Assembly (NCBI RefSeq): GCF_016464015.1 | Contig: NZ_JACDXT010000032.1 | Location: forward strand, 1 to 38,909 | Direction: 5' to 3' | Source: Psychrobacter sp. bablab_jr014 | GTDB lineage: Bacteria > Pseudomonadota > Gammaproteobacteria > Pseudomonadales > Moraxellaceae | Length of the DNA stretch: 38,909 nucleotides | Shown: positions 1 through 7,989 of the stretch, piece after piece | How the letters are laid out: each line of letters begins with the position of its first letter | Numbering within the stretch: position 1 is the first letter of the stretch | The notes under the pieces: model-generated | The model's database searches: none | Told to the model about the DNA's origin: nothing | What the model saw: only the letters and a program-made list of their open reading frames with translations | Position numbers and translations under genes: made by a program

Positions 1-95
1 GGAACCACCTGATCCCTTCCCGAACTCAGAAGTGAAACATCGTAGCGCCAATGGTAGTGTGGTTCGCCCATGTGAGAGTAGGTCATCGTCAGCTC
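1..95 (+). rRNA. rrf: 5S ribosomal RNA, 3' part (5' end outside the window)
   Basis: The first 95 bases read as the body and 3' end of a bacterial 5S rRNA. The conserved loop segment with CCGAACTCAGAAGTGAAAC is at about 20-39, and the GTGAGAGTAGGTCATCGTC block near the 3' end is at 72-90. About 20 bases of the 5' end lie before the window. A terminator follows at once, so this is the last gene of a ribosomal RNA operon running on the plus strand. The exact 3' end is estimated. Confidence 0.93.
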
Positions 96-104
96 CTTTT
101 TCCT

Positions 105-139
105 AAAAAGCCCCCAACTTAGTGTTGGGGGCTTTTTTT
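105..139 (+). terminator. Rho-independent terminator of the rRNA operon
   Basis: A GC-rich hairpin (GCCCCCAAC pairing with GTTGGGGGC, short loop) lies at about 110-132. It is preceded by an A run and followed by seven T residues at 133-139. It sits directly after the 5S rRNA end, as expected for the end of an rrn transcript. Confidence 0.93.
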
Positions 140-193
140 ATGCTTAAGATTCCTTATTTTAATCTTAGTTACATCTACAGGTTTTGTAACCAT

Positions 194-221
194 TTGCTTA
201 TCAGAATAAAAAAGTTATGCT
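194..221 (+). promoter_or_regulatory. Candidate promoter for the AT-rich orphan gene
   Basis: TTGCTT at 194-199 and TATGCT at 216-221 are 16 bases apart, a plausible sigma-70 pair about 70 bases before the orphan ATG. The region is AT-rich, so chance matches are likely. TATAAA at 224-229 is a competing -10. Confidence 0.3.
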
Positions 222-288
222 ACTATAAACAAGTGTTTGATATTGTGTAGTAAGACTCATAAAGAAATTCAGATGGCGGTATTGATTA

Positions 289-1710
289 ATGACATATGCA
301 TTAGTAGACAATTCTACGCTTACAGCGGTTGAACGTTTGAGTGGTAATGTTCTTACGAAATCTAAGGATTCTACGGATACAGATATAGTAGCATTGGAGA
401 ATTATCTACAAGCTATTTTGTTTTATGATCGTATTGTAGCTATAGATGATTATATTCCAAAGCATAGAGATTCACGAATAGCCACTTTTTCCAACATTGA
501 TTTCCTGAAAAAAAGTGATTTTAACTTAGAAATTATAGAGCAACAAGCAAAAGAAAAAGCTGATTCTATACGTCCTGAAATTAGAGGCGGTGAGTTTGTA
601 AACTCAGATTTTAAAAAACTAATTGAACTGCTTCAAACACATATTATCTGCACTTGGGATATAAGCTCTAGTGTTTATCATCTAACTCTAAAAGGACTAG
701 TAAACGGTTCAGAAGAATTCAAAAAATATGGCAATCTTGCTGCGTCTATCTTCTCCGAATTAAGTGATGCATCAGAAGTAGGTCAACGTACGAGTGGACA
801 TGTAGCTTTAGTAGATCGTTATGGGAATCCAATTAGTAGTGGTTATAAAGTACCTGAAGCTCGTTGGAATAATGGTGGCCAGTCAAGTGGTGAGGCAAGT
901 AATGCTATCAAAGCGTTCGTTGCTGCTCTAGTATGGCTTGCCAATCGTTCAGTTTTTTATTCTCTAGCAGCTAGGTATCTACAAGCAGACACATTCTTAT
1001 ATCCTATTCGACAAGCATATCAGCAGACTTACTTAAGTCAGACTTGTAATTACGGCTTTTCATACGCAAAAAATATTGTTGATCATTTTTCAACAGTTGC
1101 ATCAGAAGACCTAGTGAGTATCCATAATGCTGGTTTGTCTGTATCAACAGCTACAACATTGCCGATGTTTTCTGCTTGGCTTGCAAGGGAAACTGGAGAT
1201 CCTTCTCAAATTGTTGCTGCTGCATATTCAATACGCAATAACCCAGAGTTTGTAAAAGCTCGTGAACAAATCAGGGAAATTCGAAAACTATTTGATCAGT
1301 CTGAAACAGCATCTGTTAATAGAAAGGTCTTGAAATTAGTTACAAGTTTTAATAAAGCATCAAACAATCTACGTGTTAAATATGGTTTAAACACACGCCA
1401 AGGTTTTCCAGTGACGAAGCTTGTGCATGTTTATAATACTTATGCTGCGTTAAATGCACTTCCAAAACTCCCCGCATATAACTTCAAGATTAAGTTACCA
1501 GAGTTTATATATAATCTGACAGAGCCTAAAGGATTTAATGCCGTGTACCGGAATTTAACTGATGATTTGTCTACAGTTTGGTCACTTGGTGAAGCGAGAG
1601 ATATTTTAGGTAGTAAAGTAAATAATGATAAACAATCTTTAGTATATAATCCTAAGCAAGAAAAACCTGAATTTCGACAAATGCATTCTCCATTCAAAAG
1701 TCCAATGTGA
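289..1710 (+). CDS. Uncharacterised 473-residue protein in AT-rich DNA
   Basis: I do not recognise this protein and assign no function. It is an open frame of 473 codons with no signal peptide and no convincing transmembrane stretch, so it is probably cytoplasmic. It looks mostly helical: a hydrophobic patch around residues 205-225 (AFVAALVWLANRSVFYSLAA) is followed by basic and amphipathic helices rich in Arg and Lys around residues 320-370. I see no nuclease, ATPase or helix-turn-helix motif. The ATG at 289 has only a weak ribosome site (GGCGG about 9 bases upstream). Base composition is clearly more AT-rich than parE and the genes beyond, and codon choice differs. With its position just after an rRNA terminator, a common insertion spot, this suggests acquired cargo, possibly defence-related, which is speculative. 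It is a single gene with no obvious partner. Confidence 0.8.
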   Translation: MTYALVDNSTLTAVERLSGNVLTKSKDSTDTDIVALENYLQAILFYDRIVAIDDYIPKHRDSRIATFSNIDFLKKSDFNLEIIEQQAKEKADSIRPEIRGGEFVNSDFKKLIELLQTHIICTWDISSSVYHLTLKGLVNGSEEFKKYGNLAASIFSELSDASEVGQRTSGHVALVDRYGNPISSGYKVPEARWNNGGQSSGEASNAIKAFVAALVWLANRSVFYSLAARYLQADTFLYPIRQAYQQTYLSQTCNYGFSYAKNIVDHFSTVASEDLVSIHNAGLSVSTATTLPMFSAWLARETGDPSQIVAAAYSIRNNPEFVKAREQIREIRKLFDQSETASVNRKVLKLVTSFNKASNNLRVKYGLNTRQGFPVTKLVHVYNTYAALNALPKLPAYNFKIKLPEFIYNLTEPKGFNAVYRNLTDDLSTVWSLGEARDILGSKVNNDKQSLVYNPKQEKPEFRQMHSPFKSPM

Positions 1711-2124
1711 TAGCATTTATATAAAATTACGAGAAGTGGTTAGGATGGTATTTCAAAAATTATATTGAATAAAATTTCAAGAAATTGAGCGCCTTGTACG
1801 GTTGGAGAACAGAGCATAAGCTTTTATCTCAACATTTTCCTCAAAATCAAATCCCAACTACCCATTTTGAAGCAATCGCATAATCTCGATATGTAGACTG
1901 CAATAAGTCTTAATACCTAGCCCTACTGTTCTGTTGAACAATGACGACTCCATCGTTGTTAGTATTATTCCTTTTTTTAGCAAAAAAGAATATATAAACA
2001 CAATCATGCCGCAAATGCAGACTAACAGTGTGCCGTTTTACTATTATTATTCTTGTTTGGTGGATGATATGCTAAATATGAATAGCCCACATCAGACAAC
2101 CATAATAAATACACGAGATAACGC
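1711..2124. other. AT-rich intergenic stretch with no convincing gene
   Basis: No supported gene is seen in these 414 bases between the orphan gene and yqiA. A short open frame at 1934-2128 runs into the yqiA start but has no ribosome site or recognisable content. A possible extended -10 (TGC then TAAATA at 2073-2078) lies about 47 bases before yqiA and could be its promoter. AT-richness continues from the orphan gene, so this may be the right flank of the same acquired segment. Confidence 0.5.
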
Positions 2125-2736
2125 ATGAACCTAATTTACCTGCACGGCTTAGACAGTGATGCCAATGCGACCAAAGGCAAATTGCTTGCTGATTATTGCC
2201 AGCAGCATTATCCCAACATCATGGTGATGCGACCTGATTTAAATAGATCGCCATCTGAGGTGGTCGAAAAGGTTACGGCACTTATCAACGAGTCACCCAA
2301 GGAGACGTTATTGGTCGGCAGTTCGTTGGGCGGATATTTTGCGACCTTTTTGAGCAATACTATCGGTTGTCCTGCCTTACTTATTAATCCCAGCATTCAG
2401 CCACATATCAGTTTGCAGCGCTTTTCTTTAAATAATGAGCACTTAAAGTCATCAAAAGAGCAAACTATCTATACCACGTCAGGTGGTTGGCAGATGACGC
2501 GTAACGATTTGGATTGGTTTGCCGCGCATTCATTGACAGAGGTTATTTATCCTAAGCGTGTGCTTGCGGTGGTTAAGTCTGGAGATGAGTTATTAAATCC
2601 TGAGCTGGCCATTAATTTTTACACACAGCATGGCGCAGAGGTCATTGTACAGGCGGGCGGCGATCATCGATTTAGTGATTTTGCTGAGCATCTCTCCAAG
2701 CTACTGCCAAAACTACTGGCATTGGCAGAGGCATAA
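2125..2736 (+). CDS. yqiA: YqiA/YcfP-family alpha/beta-hydrolase esterase
   Basis: A small single-domain alpha/beta-hydrolase of 203 residues, about the usual size of the YqiA family (E. coli YqiA is an esterase on short acyl chains). It starts with the typical strand followed by YLHGLDS (residues 5-11). The nucleophile elbow is GSSLG at 65-69 with Ser67. Asp154 in KSGDELL and His181 in GGDHRFSDF complete the expected catalytic triad. There is no signal peptide, so it is cytoplasmic. It lies 107 bases upstream of parE on the same strand, the order also found in E. coli (yqiA-parE), which supports the call. The natural substrate is unknown for the family. Confidence 0.9.
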   Translation: MNLIYLHGLDSDANATKGKLLADYCQQHYPNIMVMRPDLNRSPSEVVEKVTALINESPKETLLVGSSLGGYFATFLSNTIGCPALLINPSIQPHISLQRFSLNNEHLKSSKEQTIYTTSGGWQMTRNDLDWFAAHSLTEVIYPKRVLAVVKSGDELLNPELAINFYTQHGAEVIVQAGGDHRFSDFAEHLSKLLPKLLALAEA

Positions 2737-2770
2737 GACGCGACATGCTATGACGTAAGTAAACGTACTT

Positions 2771-2802
2771 TTGCATGCATAAAGGTCTTTTTTGGTTATA
2801 AT
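2771..2802 (+). promoter_or_regulatory. Candidate parE promoter with consensus -10
   Basis: A perfect TATAAT lies at 2797-2802, about 42 bases before the parE start. The best -35-like hexamer is TTGCAT at 2771-2776, but the 20-base spacing is longer than ideal. It would allow parE to be expressed independently of yqiA. Confidence 0.5.
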
Positions 2803-2843
2803 GACCCTTCATTTACCATTTATCGTTGTCTGAAGGTGCCTTT

Positions 2844-4733
2844 GTGAGTGAATATAACGCCCAGTCTCTAGAAGTCTTAGAAGGACTAGAACCCGTTCGT
2901 CGCCGTCCTGGCATGTATACGGATACCACTCGCCCGAACCATTTGGCGCAAGAGGTGATCGATAATGCGGTCGATGAAGCGCTTGCTGGTTATGCCAAGA
3001 CCATCAAAGTGCAGCTGCATGAAGATGGCTCGCTGTCTGTCGAAGACGATGGACGCGGCATGCCGACCGATATTCACCCTGAGTTTGGGCAATCGGGTGT
3101 CGAGCTGATTTTGACGCGCTTACATGCAGGCGGTAAGTTTTCGACGTCCAATTACCAAGTGTCGGGTGGTCTTCATGGCGTAGGCATTTCGGTTGTTAAT
3201 GCGCTCTCTACGCGTGTTGAGGTCACGGTATGGCGTGACGCCACAGAATACAATATCGCCTTTGAACAGGGTGCACCTGTTACTCCTTTGACAGAATCGG
3301 TCAGTTCGAACAAACGTAAGCGCGGTACGAAGGTGCGCTTTTGGGCCGATGAGCGCTTTTTTGATACGCCAAAATTTAGTGTAAAACAGCTTAAGCACAC
3401 GCTAAAAGCCAAAGCTGTCTTGTCAGCAGGTCTGACCATTGAGTTTATCGATGATATTAATGGCGAAAAAGTGGTTTGGCAATTTACCGATGGCATGGTG
3501 GAATATCTTACCGAGCAGTTGGACAGCGCGGAGACGCTACCTGCAACGCCATTTTATTACAACTACGATGCCAAAGAGGGTGAGCGCGCTGGCGTTCGCT
3601 TTGTGCTGTCGTGGCTGCCAGAGGGCGGCACACCGATTCAAGAAAGCTATGTGAATTTGATTCCGACGGCGCAGGGCGGCACGCATGTGAATGGTTTGCG
3701 CACAGGGATTTTGGAAGCGCTGCGCGAGTTTTGCGACATTCACAATCTGTTGCCGCGCCAAGTTAAGTTGACTGCCGAAGATGTGTGGGATGGGGTCAAT
3801 TATATTTTATCCTTGAGCTTTTCGGAGCCGCAGTTTTCTGGGCAGACCAAAGAGCGCCTATCAAGTCGAGAAGCGGCGGGCGCTGTGGCGGCTTTGGCAA
3901 AAGATGCCTTTAGCTTATGGCTTAACCAGCATGCCGATATCGGGACGCAAATTGCCGAATTGGCAATCAGTCGTGCAGGTCGGCGTCTAAAATCTGCCAA
4001 AAAAGTCGCCCGTAAAAAAATCACTCAAGGTCCCGCACTGCCCGGTAAGCTTGCCGACTGCCGTGGTGATCTACGCGATGGGGCAGAGCTGTTTTTGGTC
4101 GAAGGGGACTCGGCGGGCGGTAGTGCCAAACAGGCGCGTGACCGTCATTATCAAGCTATTTTGCCCTTGCGTGGTAAGATTTTGAACACGTGGGAAGTGT
4201 CGTCGGATACGGTGCTGTCCAGCCAAGAGATTCATGATATTGCCATTGCCATTGGTGTCGACCCACAATCTGATGATTTGTCCGAGCTGCGCTATGACAA
4301 AATCTGTATCTTAGCCGATGCCGACTCGGACGGCTTGCACATTGCCACCTTGATTTGCGCGCTGTTTGTGAAGCATTTCCCTGCAGTAGTGGATGCAGGG
4401 CATCTGTTCGTTGCCATGCCGCCGCTGTATCGCGTGGATATTGGTAAAGAGGTGCATTATGCACTTGATGAGCCAGAGCTTGAGCATATTTTGTCCAAAG
4501 TGACGGGCAATAAAAAAGCGCAAATTACCCGCTTTAAAGGCTTGGGCGAGATGAGCGCTGACCAGCTGCGCGAGACGACCATGAACCGCGATACGCGCCG
4601 TTTGGTACAGCTGGATATGGATGACATGATACTGACCAATGGTGTGATGGACATGCTGCTGGCGAAAAAACGCTCGGCGGATCGTAAGTCATGGCTTGAG
4701 CACAAAGGCGACTTGGCGGATGTGGCGCTGTAA
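2844..4733 (+). CDS. parE: DNA topoisomerase IV subunit B
   Basis: ATPase subunit of topoisomerase IV, which with ParC unlinks daughter chromosomes and relaxes supercoils. The N-terminal GHKL ATPase shows DNAVDE (40-45), DDGRGMP (68-74) and the ATP-lid GGLHGVG (108-114). The C-terminal TOPRIM domain has VEGDSAGG with the metal-binding glutamate at 420 and DADSD at 492-496. The length of 629 residues matches E. coli ParE (630), and the short TOPRIM region distinguishes it from full-length GyrB. An in-frame TTG lies 18 bases upstream at 2826. I prefer the GTG at 2844 because GAAGG at 2832-2836 is 7 bases before it and the resulting N-terminus, MSEYNAQS, is typical of ParE. The partner parC is not in this window. 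Confidence 0.97.
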   Translation: MSEYNAQSLEVLEGLEPVRRRPGMYTDTTRPNHLAQEVIDNAVDEALAGYAKTIKVQLHEDGSLSVEDDGRGMPTDIHPEFGQSGVELILTRLHAGGKFSTSNYQVSGGLHGVGISVVNALSTRVEVTVWRDATEYNIAFEQGAPVTPLTESVSSNKRKRGTKVRFWADERFFDTPKFSVKQLKHTLKAKAVLSAGLTIEFIDDINGEKVVWQFTDGMVEYLTEQLDSAETLPATPFYYNYDAKEGERAGVRFVLSWLPEGGTPIQESYVNLIPTAQGGTHVNGLRTGILEALREFCDIHNLLPRQVKLTAEDVWDGVNYILSLSFSEPQFSGQTKERLSSREAAGAVAALAKDAFSLWLNQHADIGTQIAELAISRAGRRLKSAKKVARKKITQGPALPGKLADCRGDLRDGAELFLVEGDSAGGSAKQARDRHYQAILPLRGKILNTWEVSSDTVLSSQEIHDIAIAIGVDPQSDDLSELRYDKICILADADSDGLHIATLICALFVKHFPAVVDAGHLFVAMPPLYRVDIGKEVHYALDEPELEHILSKVTGNKKAQITRFKGLGEMSADQLRETTMNRDTRRLVQLDMDDMILTNGVMDMLLAKKRSADRKSWLEHKGDLADVAL

Positions 4734-4845
4734 GCAAAGATTGCATTCGCGGCTAGTAATACAAATGACGGCGTAAGAAAAGCTAAAAGTACCGTCCCAA
4801 ATATTGCTATGATGATAGATACAGCCTACTCATCATGGTGCCACT

Positions 4846-5559
4846 ATGTCGCTTAAGCCAAAACGTCACGCTGATCGAGCGTCGAATGCCGATAGCCGTG
4901 TTGTGAACAATACACACACGCTACCTGCACTCGGTAGAAAAGATATCGGCAATCTGGTGCCTCGGCGCAATAATATGCTGTCTGCTGTGGCGGCAGAATA
5001 TTTGCTCCATCGTTTGGGCTGGCGTACGGTAGGCACTGTCCCCAATGTCTCGCAGGCAGTAGTGCTTGGGCTGCCGCATACCTCAAATTTTGATGCGCTG
5101 TATGCCCTACCTGCGTTGTTTGCATTGGATTTGAAGCTGAATATTATGGGTAAGCATACGCTGTTCAAAATACCTATTTTTGCGCAGCTACTGCGCTGGA
5201 TGGGAGTCATCCCTATCAATCGGGATAAAAAAGGCTCCGTGCTGCAATCAAGTATTGAGCGCTTTAAAACCGATCAGCCATTATTTTTGGGTTTAGCACC
5301 AGAAGGGACGCGGCAATACACCACGACGTGGAAGACGGGATTTTATTATTTAGCGCTTGGGGCTGGCGTGCCGATACTGCCAGTGGCGCTCGATTATAAA
5401 AGTAAGGAAGTACGGTTTTTATCCCCGATATATCCCACAGGCGATATCGAGGCAGATCTGCCAAAAATCTATCAGCAGTTTAAAGGGGTGATACCAAAAC
5501 ATCCCGAGCGCCTATCGCAGCCGCTACAGGATGTCAATCTTAAGGCAGACAGGGAATAA
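4846..5559 (+). CDS. PlsC-like lysophospholipid/glycerol acyltransferase
   Basis: A 237-residue protein of the LPLAT acyltransferase superfamily, related to 1-acylglycerol-3-phosphate acyltransferases. The catalytic HX4D motif is HTSNFD at residues 78-83, the glycerol-phosphate-binding type motif is PEGTR at 152-156, and the segment after it (KTGFYYLALGAGVPILPVAL) is typical of a short LPLAT subgroup. The first 50 residues are polar and basic with no clear signal. The active site is hydrophobic in character, and the protein probably sits at the inner face of the cytoplasmic membrane. It is not the usual PlsC length or sequence, so the acyl acceptor (lysophosphatidate or another lysolipid) is uncertain. 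It lies 112 bases downstream of parE on the same strand, and is convergent with the dehydrogenase gene. Confidence 0.85.
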   Translation: MSLKPKRHADRASNADSRVVNNTHTLPALGRKDIGNLVPRRNNMLSAVAAEYLLHRLGWRTVGTVPNVSQAVVLGLPHTSNFDALYALPALFALDLKLNIMGKHTLFKIPIFAQLLRWMGVIPINRDKKGSVLQSSIERFKTDQPLFLGLAPEGTRQYTTTWKTGFYYLALGAGVPILPVALDYKSKEVRFLSPIYPTGDIEADLPKIYQQFKGVIPKHPERLSQPLQDVNLKADRE

Positions 5560-5603
5560 TGTGTATCTACCTCAATACCATAGTAATCAATGCCGCCTTA
5601 GCC

Positions 5604-6386
5604 TTAGAATTGCGGCTGACCGTTTGACGCGCTGACACCGCCATCAACAGGCAAGTTGACACCTGTAATCATCAGTGCGTCTTCGCTGGCTAAGAAGGCA
5701 ATCGCGGCGGCAATGTCTTCAGGCTCGGCAAGGCGTCCAAGAGGACAACGTGCGAGGAATTTATTGGTTTTTTCTTCGTTGCTTTGGATGGCATCAGTCA
5801 TGTCGGTCTTGGTGACACTGGGGTTGACCGCATTTACACGTACGCCATCGGCACCATGATCAAGGGCTAGGGTGCGCGTTAAATTCGTTACACCTGCTTT
5901 AGCGGCATTATAAGCGGGCATATTCCAGTCGCCGCCCATACCTGAAACAGAGGATACGTTGACGATACAGCCTTTGCTGGCGATTAAATGCGGCATAGCA
6001 GCGCGGCAGACATAGAACGTGCCTGTTAAGTTGGTATCAATAGCTTGCTTCCAATCATCGTCTGATAACTCAGTGATTTTTCCTTGTACCGCAGTGCCTG
6101 CATTGTTTACCAAGATGTCAATCTTGCCAAATTGGTCGACCACGTGTTTAATCATCGCTGCGACTTGGTCTTGTTTGCTGATATCACAAGTGATGGTTAA
6201 ATAATGGTCGGTATGAATCCAAGTTCTGTCAGGGGGGAGCTGCTCTATCGTTTCTTCTAATGTCGCGGCAGTACGACCGACCAAGACGACTTTTGCGCCC
6301 TCATTAGCAAAGCGAAGGGCAGTAGCGCGGCCAATGCCTGAGCCTGCACCAGTAATAATAACCACGGTCTCTCTAAAACGCTTCAT
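5604..6386 (-). CDS. Short-chain dehydrogenase/reductase (SDR)
   Basis: A classical SDR oxidoreductase with a Rossmann fold. Counting from the start chosen here, TGAGSGIG (12-19) binds the nucleotide, NNAG is at 94-97, and Ser146, Tyr159 and Lys163 (YNAAK) form the catalytic set. An Arg after the second strand (VGRTAATLEE) hints at NADP(H). The C-terminus ends in the usual LPVDGG element. The frame extends five codons upstream to an ATG ending at 6401. I chose the ATG at 6386 because GAGG lies 9 bases before it, whereas the upstream start has no ribosome site. The product resembles FabG-type and sugar-dehydrogenase-type SDRs; the substrate cannot be read from sequence. It is transcribed away from the unknown gene at 6590. 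Confidence 0.88.
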   Translation of the reverse strand: MKRFRETVVIITGAGSGIGRATALRFANEGAKVVLVGRTAATLEETIEQLPPDRTWIHTDHYLTITCDISKQDQVAAMIKHVVDQFGKIDILVNNAGTAVQGKITELSDDDWKQAIDTNLTGTFYVCRAAMPHLIASKGCIVNVSSVSGMGGDWNMPAYNAAKAGVTNLTRTLALDHGADGVRVNAVNPSVTKTDMTDAIQSNEEKTNKFLARCPLGRLAEPEDIAAAIAFLASEDALMITGVNLPVDGGVSASNGQPQF

Positions 6387-6589
6387 GCGTAGCATCCTCA
6401 TTTGTATTATTGATTATTGTTGGTGCATTCATCATAGCAAGTCGAAACTTGAGAATCGATAGCTTGCGCCATCTTGTAACATTATCTATATATAGCGTCA
6501 GCCATCTGTTTTTGCCAAATCACGTCTAGAAGTTTGTTACAGTAGGCAATTTATAAATGCTCGTAAGTACGTAGAATAAGGATAAGATA

Positions 6590-7921
6590 ATGTCGGAGCT
6601 CATGATATATACCTCAAAAAAAGCCACCGCGCATAATCCATTAGCGTCCTACTGGCAGACATCACCGCCGCTGCCCAGCTTTGATATTTCTATGACGCAT
6701 CAGGCGCGTGTACAGCAATACACTTTGCCCGAAGGGGTGCTGCTCGTCTTATCCATAACGCTATTTGCGCCTGTCATGAGCAGTCACGATGAGGTCATGC
6801 GCGTCCGTCAAACCGCACTAAAAGCAGCACTGAGTTGGCACAAACAGCAAGTCAGTCAGCAAGGTGAGGATGCGGTGCTGCGCTACGTGTTAAACATAGA
6901 TATCCAAGAAGATGAACAAGACGTGCGGGCATCCGAGCGCGGGCACCTTTTACATCACTTTGGCGCGCGTTATTTTATTGAAGAGCTGGTCATAGATACC
7001 GAGCAGCAGATACCTTTATTACAAGTATTCGGCTGGCAAGATTGGCAAAGTATCTTAGCGCAGCTGCCCAATCCTGCAGATATCTGGCAGTTTTTGGGCT
7101 ATCACGAGGCTGCGCTACGCGCCTCTATCTTAGGTGAAGATGCGCATCATGGCATGGACTTTGAAAATGAGCAGGCACTACTCACAAAATTTTTACAAAG
7201 TCCTGAGCTGTTAACACAAGCGATAGCCATTGATAAGACGCTGATAGTGAGTGGTATTGCTGATGCCCCCAATGTCGCCTTGAAACACATGCGCGCACAC
7301 TTAACTGACCCTGACACCCAAAATACGCTGGCACAGGCAGGCAGCTTATGGAGTACGCTGTGTGAACGGCATACCGAAACACTGATTGATGATGAGATAG
7401 ACGAGGCGAGTATGCTGCAAGCAGAAATCAGCCGTCAGGTATTGTTTGATGAGTCGCTGTTTTCGCGTCATGAGCTGGTACGCACGTTATACAAACACGT
7501 GGAGCAACCCTCTGAGCTACAGCGGGCAGGCTATGTGATTCATCAGCATTCTTATACCCGTCTCGGTCGTCATTATATGCTGATCTTTTATGGCACCGAT
7601 ACGCTGGCACAGCATAGCCGTGAGGTGATTGTGCCTAATTTAGCTAAGATTGCTGAAGATGTGGCTGTCAGATTGCCCATAGATGAGCTGTCGCAAGTGG
7701 TCGTGATCGGTATTGATTTTATTATTGAAGGCGAAGATACCTTTGTTGATATGGATGTTTGGGTGCAGCCTGTCGCTGCGCTCAGTCAAAATGAGCGACG
7801 CATGGTACAAAAAATTAAGCATCTGAATGCTCAAGTTCAGAAAGCTGCACAAGCACCTGCATCAGATGCACCAGACATGCCAAGTGTACAGTTACACTAT
7901 TCTGTCCCGCCACGCTCTTGA
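6590..7921 (+). CDS. Uncharacterised 443-residue protein
   Basis: I do not recognise this family. It is an intact 443-codon frame with normal composition for the window and a good ribosome site (AGGAT about 8 bases before ATG). There is no signal peptide or transmembrane helix; the protein is acidic, with a central acidic cluster (ETLIDDEIDEASML) and an Ala- and Pro-rich C-terminal tail. A compact C-terminal segment, residues about 320-405, alternates hydrophobic strands (HYMLIFYGT, VVVIGIDFII, FVDMDVWVQPV) and may be an alpha/beta domain. Histidines are frequent, but no canonical metal site stands out. It is monocistronic, divergent from the SDR gene and ended by a strong terminator. It is probably a lineage-restricted cytoplasmic protein. 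Confidence 0.82.
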   Translation: MSELMIYTSKKATAHNPLASYWQTSPPLPSFDISMTHQARVQQYTLPEGVLLVLSITLFAPVMSSHDEVMRVRQTALKAALSWHKQQVSQQGEDAVLRYVLNIDIQEDEQDVRASERGHLLHHFGARYFIEELVIDTEQQIPLLQVFGWQDWQSILAQLPNPADIWQFLGYHEAALRASILGEDAHHGMDFENEQALLTKFLQSPELLTQAIAIDKTLIVSGIADAPNVALKHMRAHLTDPDTQNTLAQAGSLWSTLCERHTETLIDDEIDEASMLQAEISRQVLFDESLFSRHELVRTLYKHVEQPSELQRAGYVIHQHSYTRLGRHYMLIFYGTDTLAQHSREVIVPNLAKIAEDVAVRLPIDELSQVVVIGIDFIIEGEDTFVDMDVWVQPVAALSQNERRMVQKIKHLNAQVQKAAQAPASDAPDMPSVQLHYSVPPRS

Positions 7922-7941
7922 CTTATCTTTTATCGTTCATA

Positions 7942-7969
7942 AAAAAAGACAGCCGAAGCTGTCTTTTTT
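7942..7969. terminator. Bidirectional Rho-independent terminator
   Basis: AAAAAAGACAGC and GCTGTCTTTTTT are perfect inverted arms around a CGAA tetraloop. Both strands therefore give a GC-containing hairpin followed by a U tract. It lies between two convergent genes (ending at 7921 and 7990) and can serve both. Confidence 0.93.
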
Positions 7970-7989
7970 ATTGTTAATACCAATCAGGA

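Noticed and set aside
273..332. A 19-codon leader-like frame overlapping the start of the orphan gene
   Set aside because: No ribosome site and no attenuator-like structure; overlap with the orphan ATG is probably fortuitous.
1934..2128. A 64-codon open frame running into the yqiA start (ATGA overlap)
   Set aside because: No ribosome site, no recognisable content and unusual composition; it looks like chance openness in AT-rich DNA.
2826..2843. TTG start 18 bases upstream for parE
   Set aside because: The GTG at 2844 has a well-placed ribosome site and gives the typical ParE N-terminus and length.
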